DNA of 64,000 nucleotides from Proteiniclasticum sp. GTDB lineage: Bacteria > Bacillota > Clostridia > Clostridiales > Clostridiaceae. The notes beneath the pieces are model-generated. The model was not told where the DNA came from and made no database searches. It saw only the letters and a list, made by a program, of their open reading frames with translations. How positions within the stretch are numbered: the first letter of the stretch is position 1; each line of letters begins with the position of its first letter. The position numbers were made by a program, and so were the translations under genes. Shown one piece after another: positions 27,118-35,947 of this stretch. Location of the stretch: positions 53,165 to 117,164 of the forward strand of contig NZ_DOPX01000012.1 of the NCBI RefSeq assembly GCF_003514505.1. The letters are read 5' to 3'.

Positions 27118-27397
27118 GACAAATCATTCCTCCTAGTTTTCACTTTACCACTATTGTAACAGAAAATGGTCATTTATTGACAAATTATCACGTGAGGAGA
27201 AGCTTAGATTTATGGAACTTGTATTTGCAAACGTTACTCATCTCGAACGCTTTGATATTATAATAATATTTACGTTTATAAATTCGAAAATCAGCAATAA
27301 CTTAATTAAAAACGCAAATTTGGATACCAAACTTGTAAATGTAATGAAATACTTACTATTTGCAAGTTTTCCTGCATAAATCTTTGTCAATTCACCG

Positions 27398-27433
27398 TTG
27401 ACTTGCATGTACAAATTTGCAATAATGTACATG
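27398..27433 (+). promoter_or_regulatory. Promoter with inverted repeat for the 37-codon peptide gene
   Basis: -35 TTGACT (27398-27403), exact 17-bp spacer, -10 AATAAT (27421-27426). A perfect inverted repeat CATGTAC (27406-27412) / GTACATG (27427-27433) flanks the -10, its half-sites 21 bp apart centre to centre, which is two helical turns. This suggests a dimeric regulator controls the promoter. Confidence 0.65.
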
Positions 27434-27478
27434 AGAGAAACAAACACACAAGTACTAAAAATCATGGAGGTAATTGAT

Positions 27479-27592
27479 ATGAAGAACATGTTGAAAGTAG
27501 TTATCCGTTTCATTACAAAAGATGTAATTGCTCCAGACTTTAATCCATGGCTTGTACAAAGAGAAGTGGATGTACCAAAAAGATTCGTTTAA
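27479..27592 (+). CDS. 37-aa peptide with AgrD-like C-terminus, unknown function
   Basis: A short gene with every expression signal: a sigma-A promoter at 27398-27426, GGAGG at 27466-27470 exactly 8 nt before ATG 27479, and a strong terminator at 27661-27694. The peptide begins MKNMLKVVIRFITKDV, an amphipathic basic helix. It continues through APDFNPWLVQ and ends REVDVPKRFV. That end resembles the conserved acidic tail of AgrD autoinducer precursors (EVEVPKEL in staphylococci). However, it has no Cys or Ser, so a thiolactone or lactone ring of the Agr type could not form. No agrB, agrC or agrA is nearby. It may be a signalling, toxin or leader peptide; the function is open. Confidence 0.6.
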   Translation: MKNMLKVVIRFITKDVIAPDFNPWLVQREVDVPKRFV

Positions 27593-27660
27593 TACTAATA
27601 CTATATAAAGTCCCACCTTCTGTCATTCTTGGTTGGGATCGCAGGATTAAAATCCTTGAA

Positions 27661-27694
27661 TATAAAACCGCTGGGTGTCTCCAGCGGTTTTATA
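27661..27694 (+). terminator. Terminator of the 37-codon peptide gene
   Basis: Perfect 14-bp stem TATAAAACCGCTGG/CCAGCGGTTTTATA with a 6-nt loop followed by TTTTC. Confidence 0.85.
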
Positions 27695-27699
27695 TTTTC

Positions 27700-28157
27700 G
27701 TGTTTTTCTTTGATTCTCAAGGAGTATAGTATTTATTAACTTTACTTAAAATATACTTTTTCATGTTCTGTTTATAAAAATATACCGTTCATCAATGCTT
27801 GAAACATAACTTATTATATTACTATTTATCATAGTAAAAATCAATGTTTTCCCAGTTTTTATTTTGCGACAGGCTAAATATTCTGATATTGACGAATATT
27901 GTTTTTCAGTTTTTTAATTTGAACTATATTATTTAGATTTCCGTATTATTCGACATTCATTCTTTCTCTCCACTATTTTTTCGACTTGTATGGCAGTTAA
28001 GTAAATTTACATTAATATTATTATTAATTTTGACTAAACCTTCGAATTTTTAGATAAATTGAAGGTTTTTTTTTATTATGATACGATGCACTCATAAAAG
28101 TCAATGAATATTTTAATAGAAATAAAACCATTTGATAAAAAATAACGAGGTGTATTT
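27700..28157. other. AT-rich region upstream of the CAP-protein gene
   Basis: No reading frame is convincing here. It holds the palindrome GTAAATTTAC (28001-28010) and a terminator-like hairpin (28036-28074) that lies upstream of the CAP gene, not after any recognised gene. No riboswitch class could be matched by eye. Confidence 0.6.
28036..28074 (+). terminator. Terminator or attenuator hairpin upstream of the CAP gene
   Basis: Stem AAACCTTC/GAAGGTTT followed by nine T residues (28066-28074), 84 bp before the CAP gene start. It ends either an unrecognised short transcript or an attenuated leader. Confidence 0.65.
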
Positions 28158-29117
28158 ATGAAGAAACTCATATCATTAGTAATAGCAACTTCTACTTTGA
28201 TATCTTCTTACTGGACAATAAACATCCAGAATCGAAAAGATGTTCCTGCCGAAGAGAACAAGCAAATTGTATTATCCGAGGAAAGCGCAGCCGAAACCAC
28301 TCATATATTCAAACCCACCGGATTAAAAACAGAACAGTTCAAGGATGGATTCAGCTTTGATCTTCATAAAAAGATGACCGAAATAAAATCTGATCTTTTC
28401 TTTCAAAACTTCAAGAACGAGCTCGCCGCGAAAGAAGCCCAAAGACTGGCTGATCAGCAGGCAAAAATAGCCGAAGAAGAGAAAAAAGCTGAAGCAAGCG
28501 TTACACAGAAGAACCCCAGCACACAGAGCAATAAGCCAGTTGCATCTACTGTAAAAACGAGCACAACCACAAAACCCGCTTTAAGCACAGCAGAAAAGGT
28601 TTCTCCTAAACCAGCTCCAGCTCCGACTCCAGCTCCGGCTCCAGCTCCAGCTCCGGCTCCAGCTCCAGCTCCAGCTCCAGCTCCGGCTCCAGCTCCAGCC
28701 CCAGCTCCAGTTAACACAAATACTTCGAGCTTTGATTACTTAAGCAATGTTGAGAAAGAAATCTTAACTGTAACAAACAGATACCGAAGCGAAAACGGTC
28801 TTGCTCCATTAACTTGGGATTCCTCCCTATATAGCTCAGCAAGATCCCACAGCGCTCTAATGTTTACCACAAACACATTTAAACACACCACGAAGTATAA
28901 TGTTGGAGAGAATATCTACATGTTAGCTTCTGGTGATAAGAGCAAATACACCGCTGAGTTCATAGTTGCAAAATGGATGAACTCAGACGGACATAGAGCA
29001 AACATCCTGAACCCAAAAGCAACCAGAATGGGCGCAGGCGTAGTTTTCGGCCAGCAGTATTTCGCAAAATACAACCGTAATTTGCCAACCATCTACGCAA
29101 CACAGCATTTCAAATAA
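28158..29117 (+). CDS. Secreted CAP-domain (SCP/PR-1-like) protein with Ala-Pro repeat linker
   Basis: 319 residues. An N-terminal signal or anchor helix (about 1-20) is followed by a charged spacer, a proline-alanine repeat (about residues 152-186, mostly AP units) and a C-terminal CAP domain (about 197-319). The CAP signature residues are visible: ILTVTNRYRSENGLAPL, the metal-site histidines in SARSHSALM and FKHTT, GENIY, and MNSDGHRANIL. The domain is like YkwD-type extracellular proteins of Firmicutes, whose function is not settled. The repeat probably spans the cell wall. GAGGTG precedes the ATG. It has its own terminator. Confidence 0.88.
   Translation: MKKLISLVIATSTLISSYWTINIQNRKDVPAEENKQIVLSEESAAETTHIFKPTGLKTEQFKDGFSFDLHKKMTEIKSDLFFQNFKNELAAKEAQRLADQQAKIAEEEKKAEASVTQKNPSTQSNKPVASTVKTSTTTKPALSTAEKVSPKPAPAPTPAPAPAPAPAPAPAPAPAPAPAPAPAPVNTNTSSFDYLSNVEKEILTVTNRYRSENGLAPLTWDSSLYSSARSHSALMFTTNTFKHTTKYNVGENIYMLASGDKSKYTAEFIVAKWMNSDGHRANILNPKATRMGAGVVFGQQYFAKYNRNLPTIYATQHFK
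28612..28710 (+). repeat. Six-base tandem repeat CCAGCT/CCGGCT encoding Ala-Pro
   Basis: About 16 consecutive 6-bp units of CCAGCT with CCGGCT, CGACTC-type and CCAGCC variants, in frame within the CAP gene. Unit number is likely to vary between strains by slippage, changing linker length without a frameshift. Confidence 0.9.
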
Positions 29118-29130
29118 TATTACAGCTATA

Positions 29131-29164
29131 AAAACAACCACCAGACGAATCTGGTGGTTGTTTT
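29131..29164 (+). terminator. Terminator after the CAP gene
   Basis: Perfect 14-bp stem AAAACAACCACCAG/CTGGTGGTTGTTTT with a 6-nt loop. Confidence 0.9.
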
Positions 29165-29238
29165 GTTCTTCGTATCTTATGATGTAGAGTTCCGATACAT
29201 GTATCCAACTTACAATGGAGATCCTTCAAGTTCTTTTG

Positions 29239-30210
29239 CTAAAACAGCAACCCTGCTAATTCTTCATCCTGCACATTTACCATATAGTCCGATAAGGTAA
29301 TTTCCCTTAGTGCATCCAGTACATTTTGCTCCTGATGTTTCACACCAATGAGCTTTTCTTCAAGTTCATGTATGTTCCCTGTACCGAAAAAATCACCATA
29401 AATTCTTATATTCTCAATACATCCTTTTTGCACATCCAGTGTAACTTCAACAGTGCCTCCAGTAAATCGCCCTTCTTTTGTCATGGAAAACTTCGGACTT
29501 TGCCCATAGTTCCATTCCCAGGTAGAATACTTTTCTTCTCTAAGTTTTTTGATTTTTTCTTCCTCAATTGCATCAAAAACCGTAATATTATCTAACCCTC
29601 CGGCTACTGACCTCATAATACGATCCCTGAATTCTAGAACGTCCATTGGACTCTCCAAGTGTTCGCTGATATTCGTGATTCTAGAAGCCACAGATTTCAC
29701 ACTTTTCCCAGTGAACTTAATATCCCGAGGTTTAAGCGCTCCTGAAATATCCGATTTTTTTGAAGAAAACAACAGCGTTCCATGATGCATGACACGATTC
29801 TTATACTTACACTGGGCTGTTCCAGAAAACTTCTTCCCATCAATGGTCATATCATTTCTACCAGAAAACTCCGCTTTCACCCCCAACTCATTGAGCGCTT
29901 TCGTAATGGGCTCACAAAATCCCCTGAAGTCATTAAAACTCTTCTTGCTGTTTTCTATAAAAGTGTAATTGATGTTTCCCAAATCATGATAAACAGCTCC
30001 ACCACCAGTGAGGCGGCGGACAACTTTAATCTCTTTTTCTTTTACATATTCAACGTTAATTTCAGACAGAGTGTTCTGATTTGTACCAACAATAATGGCA
30101 TTGTCATTTCTCCACAGGTAAAATATGTCCTCATCTGTGTGTTTAAGCAGATACTCTTCCGAAGCTAAATTAAAATAAGCATCTGTATTCTCGCTAATAA
30201 TATATCTCAT
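29239..30210 (-). CDS. lplA: Lipoate--protein ligase A
   Basis: This ligase activates lipoate with ATP and attaches it to the lysine of lipoyl proteins, here most plausibly GcvH. The 323 residues include RRLTGGGAVYHDLGNINYTF (lipoate/adenylate site), GRNDMTIDGKKFSG (conserved Lys), HHGTLLF and an accessory C-terminal domain (from about 245) with KFSMTKEGRFTGGTVEV. It is the last gene of the glycine cleavage operon, one base after the lpd stop. That placement explains how imported lipoate is used without a synthesis pathway in view. Confidence 0.94.
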   Translation of the reverse strand: MRYIISENTDAYFNLASEEYLLKHTDEDIFYLWRNDNAIIVGTNQNTLSEINVEYVKEKEIKVVRRLTGGGAVYHDLGNINYTFIENSKKSFNDFRGFCEPITKALNELGVKAEFSGRNDMTIDGKKFSGTAQCKYKNRVMHHGTLLFSSKKSDISGALKPRDIKFTGKSVKSVASRITNISEHLESPMDVLEFRDRIMRSVAGGLDNITVFDAIEEEKIKKLREEKYSTWEWNYGQSPKFSMTKEGRFTGGTVEVTLDVQKGCIENIRIYGDFFGTGNIHELEEKLIGVKHQEQNVLDALREITLSDYMVNVQDEELAGLLF

Positions 30211-30211
30211 G

Positions 30212-31594
30212 TTATCTCCTTGACTGAACCATGTGTACAGCTTCCCCTTTTAGTCCCATAACACTTTCATAAAAGGCTTCTGCAAGGGTCGGATGCGCAT
30301 GGATGACGTGTTTCAGTTCATCTACACTCAATCCCATTTCACAGGCTAAAAGCCCTTCATGGATTAAATCTGACGCATGGACACCCATAATATGGACACC
30401 GATGATTTTAAAATCCTCATCAGAAATCACCTTAACAAGACCTTCACTTTCGCCCATGGTAAGCGCCTTTCCATTGGCTCCAAGCATAAACTTACTTACA
30501 TGATATGCTAAACCTTGCTCTTTCAGCTGTTCTTCTGTATATCCTACAGAAGCAACTTCCGGGAACAGGAAAACGCACCCAGGAACAAATCTTCCCATCT
30601 TCGGTTTCTTTCCCGCAAGATACTCAGACACATACTCTCCTTGAGCAGAAGCGGCATGGGCTAGAAGCCACTTACCATTCACATCTCCAATGGCAAAAAT
30701 ATTCTCTTGACTGGTTCTGAAATGATCATCCACCACAATTCCTTTTCTGTTCATTTCCACACCAATCTCTTCCAGACCAAGATTCTGTGTATTAGGTCTT
30801 CTTCCAGTAGCAATCAGCACCTGGTCTCCTGATACGACTACCGGCCCCTTCTTCCCTTCCATTGTCACATGAAGTTTCTGTCCATCTCTATTGATTTCCT
30901 GGACCATAGCTGAAGTGATGATTTCAATCCCTTTCTTCTTTAGAATCGGTTTTAACCTTTTTACAATTTCACCATCAATCCCAGGTAAAATATTTGGCAT
31001 CGCTTCCAACACTGTCACCTTTGACCCAAAACTCGCGAAGATTCCAGCAAACTCCATCCCGATCACACCACCACCAACAATAACCAGTTCTTCAGGAATG
31101 GATTCAAAATCCAGAAGCTCTGTACTTGTCACCACACCTTCATTTTCTACTCCAATGATTGGCGGGATAAAAGAAGACGAGCCTGTAGCAATGATCAGAT
31201 TGTCAAACTCAATTACCTCTCCATTGACAGAAACACTGTTGCTTGAAAGAAGTTTCCCTTCGCCATAGAGTACATTTACCCCTGCTGATGATAAAAGTTT
31301 CTCCACTCCAGAAACCAGTGTATTTACCACCTGATTTTTCCGCTCCCGAATCTTATGCGCGTTGGGTTTTACTGCGCCTTCAAAATCCAGACCATAACTG
31401 TCCAGATGAGTGGCGTGATTTAGAATTTCCGCACTTTTGTAAAGTGCTTTTGTTGGAATACACCCTACGTTGAGGCACACTCCACCTACTCTGTTTTTCT
31501 CGATTAATGTTGTTTCAAATCCAAGTTGGCGCAAACGGATGGCGGCCACATAGCCGCCAGGTCCTCCGCCAAGTATCACTACTTTATTTGACAT
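30212..31594 (-). CDS. lpdA: Dihydrolipoyl dehydrogenase (L-protein)
   Basis: This FAD enzyme reoxidises dihydrolipoyl-GcvH and passes electrons to NAD+. The 460 residues show an FAD-binding GGGPGGYVAAIRLRQLG, the redox disulfide C40-x4-C45 (GGVCLNVGCIPTKAL), NAD-binding GGGVIGMEFAGIFASFG, FAIGDVNG, and the C-terminal catalytic HAHPTLAEAFYE. All active-site residues are present. It has 2-nt spacing to gcvPB and lplA within the Gcv operon. Confidence 0.96.
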   Translation of the reverse strand: MSNKVVILGGGPGGYVAAIRLRQLGFETTLIEKNRVGGVCLNVGCIPTKALYKSAEILNHATHLDSYGLDFEGAVKPNAHKIRERKNQVVNTLVSGVEKLLSSAGVNVLYGEGKLLSSNSVSVNGEVIEFDNLIIATGSSSFIPPIIGVENEGVVTSTELLDFESIPEELVIVGGGVIGMEFAGIFASFGSKVTVLEAMPNILPGIDGEIVKRLKPILKKKGIEIITSAMVQEINRDGQKLHVTMEGKKGPVVVSGDQVLIATGRRPNTQNLGLEEIGVEMNRKGIVVDDHFRTSQENIFAIGDVNGKWLLAHAASAQGEYVSEYLAGKKPKMGRFVPGCVFLFPEVASVGYTEEQLKEQGLAYHVSKFMLGANGKALTMGESEGLVKVISDEDFKIIGVHIMGVHASDLIHEGLLACEMGLSVDELKHVIHAHPTLAEAFYESVMGLKGEAVHMVQSRR

Positions 31595-31596
31595 AA

Positions 31597-33051
31597 CTAC
31601 TCCTTTGTCCAGTGCAGGATCAGCTGTCTTGCCGCAAGTGCTTCATCCAACCTTCGGACCGGAGTGTCATGAGGTGCATCCTTCAAAAGTTTAGGGGTTT
31701 CCCTCGCTTCTGTCGCAATCTGCTTCATGACCTCTATATATGCATCTAACGTTTCCTTGCTTTCGGTCTCCGTCGGCTCCACCATCAGCGCCCCTTCTAC
31801 AATAAGAGGGAAATACATGGTTGGTGGATGGTAACCATAGTCAATGATTCTCTTAGCTACGTCCAGGGTAGTAACCGCATCGGTCTTTTCCTTTAACCCT
31901 GCAAATACAACTTCATGCATACAGGTCTCATCCACAGCTACTTTATAGTGCTCTCTAAGGCTTTCCTTCATGTAATTGGCATTAAGGACCGCATTCGTTG
32001 AAGCAGCTTTCAACCCATCATGTCCCATGGATAGCATATAGACATACGCTCTCAGCACTACACCAAAGTTGCCGTAAAAATTCTTTACCTTGCCAATGGT
32101 ATCTTTATAGTCATAATCAAGATAATATGTATCCCCATTCTTTGCCACCACCGGAACAGGCAAGTATTCCTTCAAAATGTTCTTGCATGCCACAGGACCT
32201 GATCCAGGCCCCCCTCCACCGTGTGGAGTAGAGAATGTCTTGTGCAGGTTATAATGCAGAACATCAAAGCCCATATCCCCAGGTCTTACAATTCCCATAA
32301 TCGCGTTCATGTTGGCTCCATCGTAATAGAGAAGACCTCCCGCTTCATGGACAAGATCCGCAATTTCCTTGATATGCTTTTCAAAGAGCCCCAGTGTAGA
32401 AGGATTGGTCAGCATAAGCCCAGCAATCTCATCACTTAAAACAGATTTCAGTGAATCAATGTCTACCGATCCATCCTTATGGGAAGCCACTTCCACCACA
32501 TCAAACCCAGCAACAGCTACCGAAGCAGGATTTGTGCCGTGTGCAGAATCCGGTACTATGATCTTATTTCGCTTTTTATCGTTTCTCATTTCATGGTACT
32601 TTTTTATCAGCATGAGGCCCACAAGTTCCCCATGAGCTCCGGCTGCGGGCTGAAGCGTGACAGCATCCATTCCAGAAATTTCTTTAATATTTTCCTGAAC
32701 GGTATACATTACTTCCAGAGCACCTTGTACGGTCTCCTCAGGCTGGAACGGATGAAGTCTCGCAAATTTAGGATTCGCAGCGACTTCCTCATTGATCTTC
32801 GGATTGTACTTCATCGTACAGGATCCTAATGGATAGAACCCTGAATCAATCGAATAATTCTTCTTTGAAAGCAATGTGTAATGCCGAACCACATCAAGTT
32901 CACTTACCTCAGGAAAATCCAGTTCTTCTTCTCTCAGAAGGCCGGGATCAATAAAGTCACTAAGATTCATCTCTTTTAGAGAATCTTCAGGAAGAGCATA
33001 CGACTTTCTTCCAGGTTTGGATAATTCAAAAATCAACTTTTCGTAAGCCAT
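31597..33051 (-). CDS. gcvPB: Glycine dehydrogenase (decarboxylating) subunit 2
   Basis: The beta subunit of P-protein carries the PLP cofactor; with GcvPA it decarboxylates glycine and transfers aminomethyl to lipoyl-GcvH. The 484 residues include the PLP-lysine segment HYNLHKTFSTPHGGGGPGSG with K271, the upstream PDSAHGTNPAS and YYDGANMNAIMG. The split two-subunit P-protein is typical of Firmicutes and archaea. Its ATG overlaps the gcvPA stop by one base. Confidence 0.96.
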   Translation of the reverse strand: MAYEKLIFELSKPGRKSYALPEDSLKEMNLSDFIDPGLLREEELDFPEVSELDVVRHYTLLSKKNYSIDSGFYPLGSCTMKYNPKINEEVAANPKFARLHPFQPEETVQGALEVMYTVQENIKEISGMDAVTLQPAAGAHGELVGLMLIKKYHEMRNDKKRNKIIVPDSAHGTNPASVAVAGFDVVEVASHKDGSVDIDSLKSVLSDEIAGLMLTNPSTLGLFEKHIKEIADLVHEAGGLLYYDGANMNAIMGIVRPGDMGFDVLHYNLHKTFSTPHGGGGPGSGPVACKNILKEYLPVPVVAKNGDTYYLDYDYKDTIGKVKNFYGNFGVVLRAYVYMLSMGHDGLKAASTNAVLNANYMKESLREHYKVAVDETCMHEVVFAGLKEKTDAVTTLDVAKRIIDYGYHPPTMYFPLIVEGALMVEPTETESKETLDAYIEVMKQIATEARETPKLLKDAPHDTPVRRLDEALAARQLILHWTKE

Positions 33052-34391
33052 TAGATCTCCTCCATAATTTTTACAAATCTATCGATTTCTTCAAGAGTTC
33101 TATTTTCGGTGACAGCAATCAGCATCGCATCGCCGAGTTCTTCATTTGCCTTCTTCAGATTAAAGCCACCCAAGATTCCTTGAGCCCTTAGCTTTTCATT
33201 GATTTCATCTACAGACTGAGGGCATAGAACAGCAAACTCTTTAAAGAACGGTTTGTTGAACAAAGGCTTGTACTTTCCACTCTTTGTCAGCTCCTGGAAT
33301 GCATAATGTGCTTTCTTAAAAGACTGCGAAGCCACTTCCTTCATCCCATGCTTGCCAAGAGTAGCCATATAGATTGCAGCTGTAATTGAATTCAACGTTT
33401 GATCCGAACAGATGTTGGATGTAGCTTTGAATCTTCTAATATGCTGTTCTCTTGCTTGAAGCGTCAGAACAAAAGCACGTTTTCCGTCTCTGTCCAATGT
33501 CTGGCCTACAATACGGCCAGGCATCTTTCGCATGAGCTTTGTGGTGGTGGCCATGAAACCTAAAACAGGACCTCCATAATTGAGGTTCTGACCAAGAGCT
33601 TGACCTTCTCCAACCACGATATCCGCTTTCAGCTCCCCTGGACTCTTTAAAATACTTAATGCAATTGGATCCACACTCATAAGAAGAAGCGACTTGTTGT
33701 TATGAACAGCTTCTTCAATCTCTTTCACATTTTCCACAACACCATAGAAATTTGGGTATTGCAGTACTACACCCGCTACATCAGCTGTAAGCTTTTGCTG
33801 AAGATCTGAAACATCTGTAACACCATCCTTTTCATCCACAAAAAGAATGTCAACATTTCTAAACTTCAGATACGTCTCCAGAACCGCTCTTGTTTCAGGA
33901 TGCACTGTTTTAGAGACCAGAATCTGCTTTCTCTTTGTTTGTACAGAAGCTAGGATTGCTCCCTCAGCAGCAGCAGTAGGTGCGTCGTACATGGACACAT
34001 TTGAGACTTCCATGCCTGTAAGAGCACACATCATAGACTGATATTCAAAAACACTCTGAAGTGTTCCCTGACTGATTTCAGGCTGATACGGTGTATAGGC
34101 TGTATAAAACTCAGAACGAGTGACAAGAGTTCTGATAATGGATGGAATGTAGTGGTCATAAGATCCAGCTCCTAAGAAACAGGTCAGTTCATCCACGCTC
34201 TCATTTTTTGATGCAAGGGCACTGACAATTCTTCTAACTTCGATCTCAGACTTGGACTTGGGAAGGTTCAAATCTTTTTGCAATCGGACATTATCCGGAA
34301 TGCTCTTGAACAGAGCCTCCGTGGACTCCACACCGATGACGCCAAGCATTTCCTGAACATCTTCCGGTGTATTAGGCAGATATGGATGCAT
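33051..34391 (-). CDS. gcvPA: Glycine dehydrogenase (decarboxylating) subunit 1
   Basis: The alpha subunit of the split P-protein, 446 residues, begins MHPYLPNTPEDVQEMLGVIG. Family stretches are CFLGAGSYDHYIPSII, FYTAYTPYQPEISQGTLQ, MYDAPTAAAEGA and GEGQALGQNLNYGGPVLGFMA. It lacks the PLP lysine, as expected for this subunit, and must pair with gcvPB. It lies 3 nt after gcvH. Confidence 0.96.
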   Translation of the reverse strand: MHPYLPNTPEDVQEMLGVIGVESTEALFKSIPDNVRLQKDLNLPKSKSEIEVRRIVSALASKNESVDELTCFLGAGSYDHYIPSIIRTLVTRSEFYTAYTPYQPEISQGTLQSVFEYQSMMCALTGMEVSNVSMYDAPTAAAEGAILASVQTKRKQILVSKTVHPETRAVLETYLKFRNVDILFVDEKDGVTDVSDLQQKLTADVAGVVLQYPNFYGVVENVKEIEEAVHNNKSLLLMSVDPIALSILKSPGELKADIVVGEGQALGQNLNYGGPVLGFMATTTKLMRKMPGRIVGQTLDRDGKRAFVLTLQAREQHIRRFKATSNICSDQTLNSITAAIYMATLGKHGMKEVASQSFKKAHYAFQELTKSGKYKPLFNKPFFKEFAVLCPQSVDEINEKLRAQGILGGFNLKKANEELGDAMLIAVTENRTLEEIDRFVKIMEEI

Positions 34392-34394
34392 AGA

Positions 34395-34781
34395 CTATTC
34401 CTCCTCAGAAATAAACGCTTCGTAATCCTCTTTGCTTAACAGTTCCTCAATCTCATCTGCATCTGTAAGCTTTACAATGACCAGATGATTGTCATATGGA
34501 GCTTCATTGACAAGTTCAGGATTATCTTCAAGATCTTCATTGATTTCAAGAACCTCACCTGATACAGGCATGATGATATCTGAAGCAGCCTTCACAGACT
34601 CCACAACACCAAGATTATCGTCCTTGCTGATTTCATCTCCTACTGAAGGAAGCTCGACATATACGATGGAGCCAAGAGAATGCTGAGCATAATCAGTAAT
34701 ACCGATATAAGCCTTTTCACCTTCCACTCTTACCCACTCATGATCCTTTGTGTAAAATAAACCTTCCATTACTAATGACAT
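34395..34781 (-). CDS. gcvH: Glycine cleavage system H protein
   Basis: This 128-residue lipoyl carrier shuttles the aminomethyl group between P-, T- and L-proteins. The lipoyl lysine is K64 in GVVESVKAASD. Other family parts are YTKDHEWVRVEG and GITDYAQHSLGSIVYVELP. The ATG is preceded by AAAGGAGATCGTGTT. It sits between gcvT (46-nt gap) and gcvPA (3-nt gap). Confidence 0.97.
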   Translation of the reverse strand: MSLVMEGLFYTKDHEWVRVEGEKAYIGITDYAQHSLGSIVYVELPSVGDEISKDDNLGVVESVKAASDIIMPVSGEVLEINEDLEDNPELVNEAPYDNHLVIVKLTDADEIEELLSKEDYEAFISEEE

Positions 34782-34827
34782 AACACGATCTCCTTTAATA
34801 TTTATTTGTATTTTTATTTATTATTGA

Positions 34828-35910
34828 CTATTTTTGCAGAAACTTTCGGCTTCTCACCGTAGCTTGGGACGTTTTATTTCTGATTTCCACATCGATCTCA
34901 GTGCCCATTTTGCTGAACTCGGTCTTCACCATGGCAAGACCGATGATTTCACCCAAAGTTGGGGATTTATAGCCAGTGGTGACAAACCCGATTTCTTCAC
35001 CATCTTTAAGAACCCGATAGCCGTGTCTTGGGATTTTCTTGTCCGACATTGTAAACCCAACAATTTTTCTGGAAACGCCATCTTCTTTTTGCTTTTTAAG
35101 CACTTCTTTTCCGATGAAATCCGCTTTATCGGTTTTCACAAAAAAACCATATCCTGCTTCGATGGGCGTCCAGTCATCACTGAGCTCATTTCCATAAAGC
35201 GGCAGATTCGCTTCAAATCTTAACGTGTCCCGTGCACCAAGACCTATGGGTGCTGCACCGTCTTCGATGAGGTTTGTATAGAGCTCTACAACCTTATCAT
35301 TGGAGAGATAGATTTCGAATCCGTCTTCTCCAGTATATCCTGTTCTGGAAACCATACAGTCAATCCCATCAATCTCTACGTTTCTTTTTGCAAAGAAAAA
35401 CTTGATCTCTGACAAATCTTCATTGGTATGTGCCTGGAGCAGAGATTCCGCCTTCGGTCCCTGAATCGCCAGCTGCGCTGTTTCATTGGAAATATTCTCA
35501 ATCTCCACATGCTCATCTTTGTGGTTCCCGAGCACCCACTGGTAGTCTTTCTCTGTATTAGACGCATTTACAACAAGAAGGATATCTTCTTTGCTGAATC
35601 TGTAAACGAGAATATCATCCACAACCCCGCCGTCTTCTCTACACATAAATGTATAAAGAACCTGAGAATCGGCAATCTTCTCCAGATCATTGGTGATAAG
35701 TCTATTTACAAATGTAAGTGCGTCCGGTCCCTTCACAGTGATCTCTCCCATATGGGATACATCAAAGAGTCCAACATTATTTCTTACAGACTCATGTTCT
35801 TTGATGATGCCTTCGAACTCCACCGGCATGTACCAACCTGCAAAATCCACGGTTTTACCACCATACTTCTGGTACTCATCAGCTAAAGCTGTTCTTTTTA
35901 AATTGTCCAA
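34828..35910 (-). CDS. gcvT: Aminomethyltransferase (glycine cleavage T protein)
   Basis: T-protein transfers the methylene group to tetrahydrofolate and releases ammonia. The 360 residues show DFAGWYMPVEFEG, GLFDVSHMGEI (catalytic Asp), VNRLITNDL, GYTGEDGFEIYL and the C-terminal KTEFSKMGTEIDVEIRNK. The start is TTG (35908-35910), with AGGAGG at 35918-35923. It is the first gene of the six-gene Gcv operon. A promoter and a palindromic operator precede it; no glycine riboswitch is visible. Confidence 0.96.
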   Translation of the reverse strand: MDNLKRTALADEYQKYGGKTVDFAGWYMPVEFEGIIKEHESVRNNVGLFDVSHMGEITVKGPDALTFVNRLITNDLEKIADSQVLYTFMCREDGGVVDDILVYRFSKEDILLVVNASNTEKDYQWVLGNHKDEHVEIENISNETAQLAIQGPKAESLLQAHTNEDLSEIKFFFAKRNVEIDGIDCMVSRTGYTGEDGFEIYLSNDKVVELYTNLIEDGAAPIGLGARDTLRFEANLPLYGNELSDDWTPIEAGYGFFVKTDKADFIGKEVLKKQKEDGVSRKIVGFTMSDKKIPRHGYRVLKDGEEIGFVTTGYKSPTLGEIIGLAMVKTEFSKMGTEIDVEIRNKTSQATVRSRKFLQK

Positions 35911-35933
35911 CGGTAAACCTCCTAACTACATTA

Positions 35934-35945
35934 TAGTGTACACTA
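35934..35945. promoter_or_regulatory. Perfect 12-bp palindrome TAGTGTACACTA, candidate operator of the gcv operon
   Basis: It lies immediately downstream of the gcvT -10 box, over the predicted start of transcription and 10 nt before the AGGAGG. A dimeric repressor bound here would block initiation. The binding protein is unknown. Confidence 0.55.
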
Positions 35946-35947
35946 CT

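Noticed and set aside
27238..27513. 91-residue hydrophobic frame on the minus strand
   Set aside because: It overlaps the peptide gene and its promoter, has no ribosome binding site, and its composition reflects AT-rich DNA.
27238..27700. A full agr quorum-sensing locus
   Set aside because: Only the peptide tail resembles AgrD; no AgrB, AgrC or AgrA is present and the ring cysteine is missing.
28454..28717. Antisense frame of Ala-Gly repeats under the CAP gene
   Set aside because: It is the mirror of the Ala-Pro repeat; no start signals.
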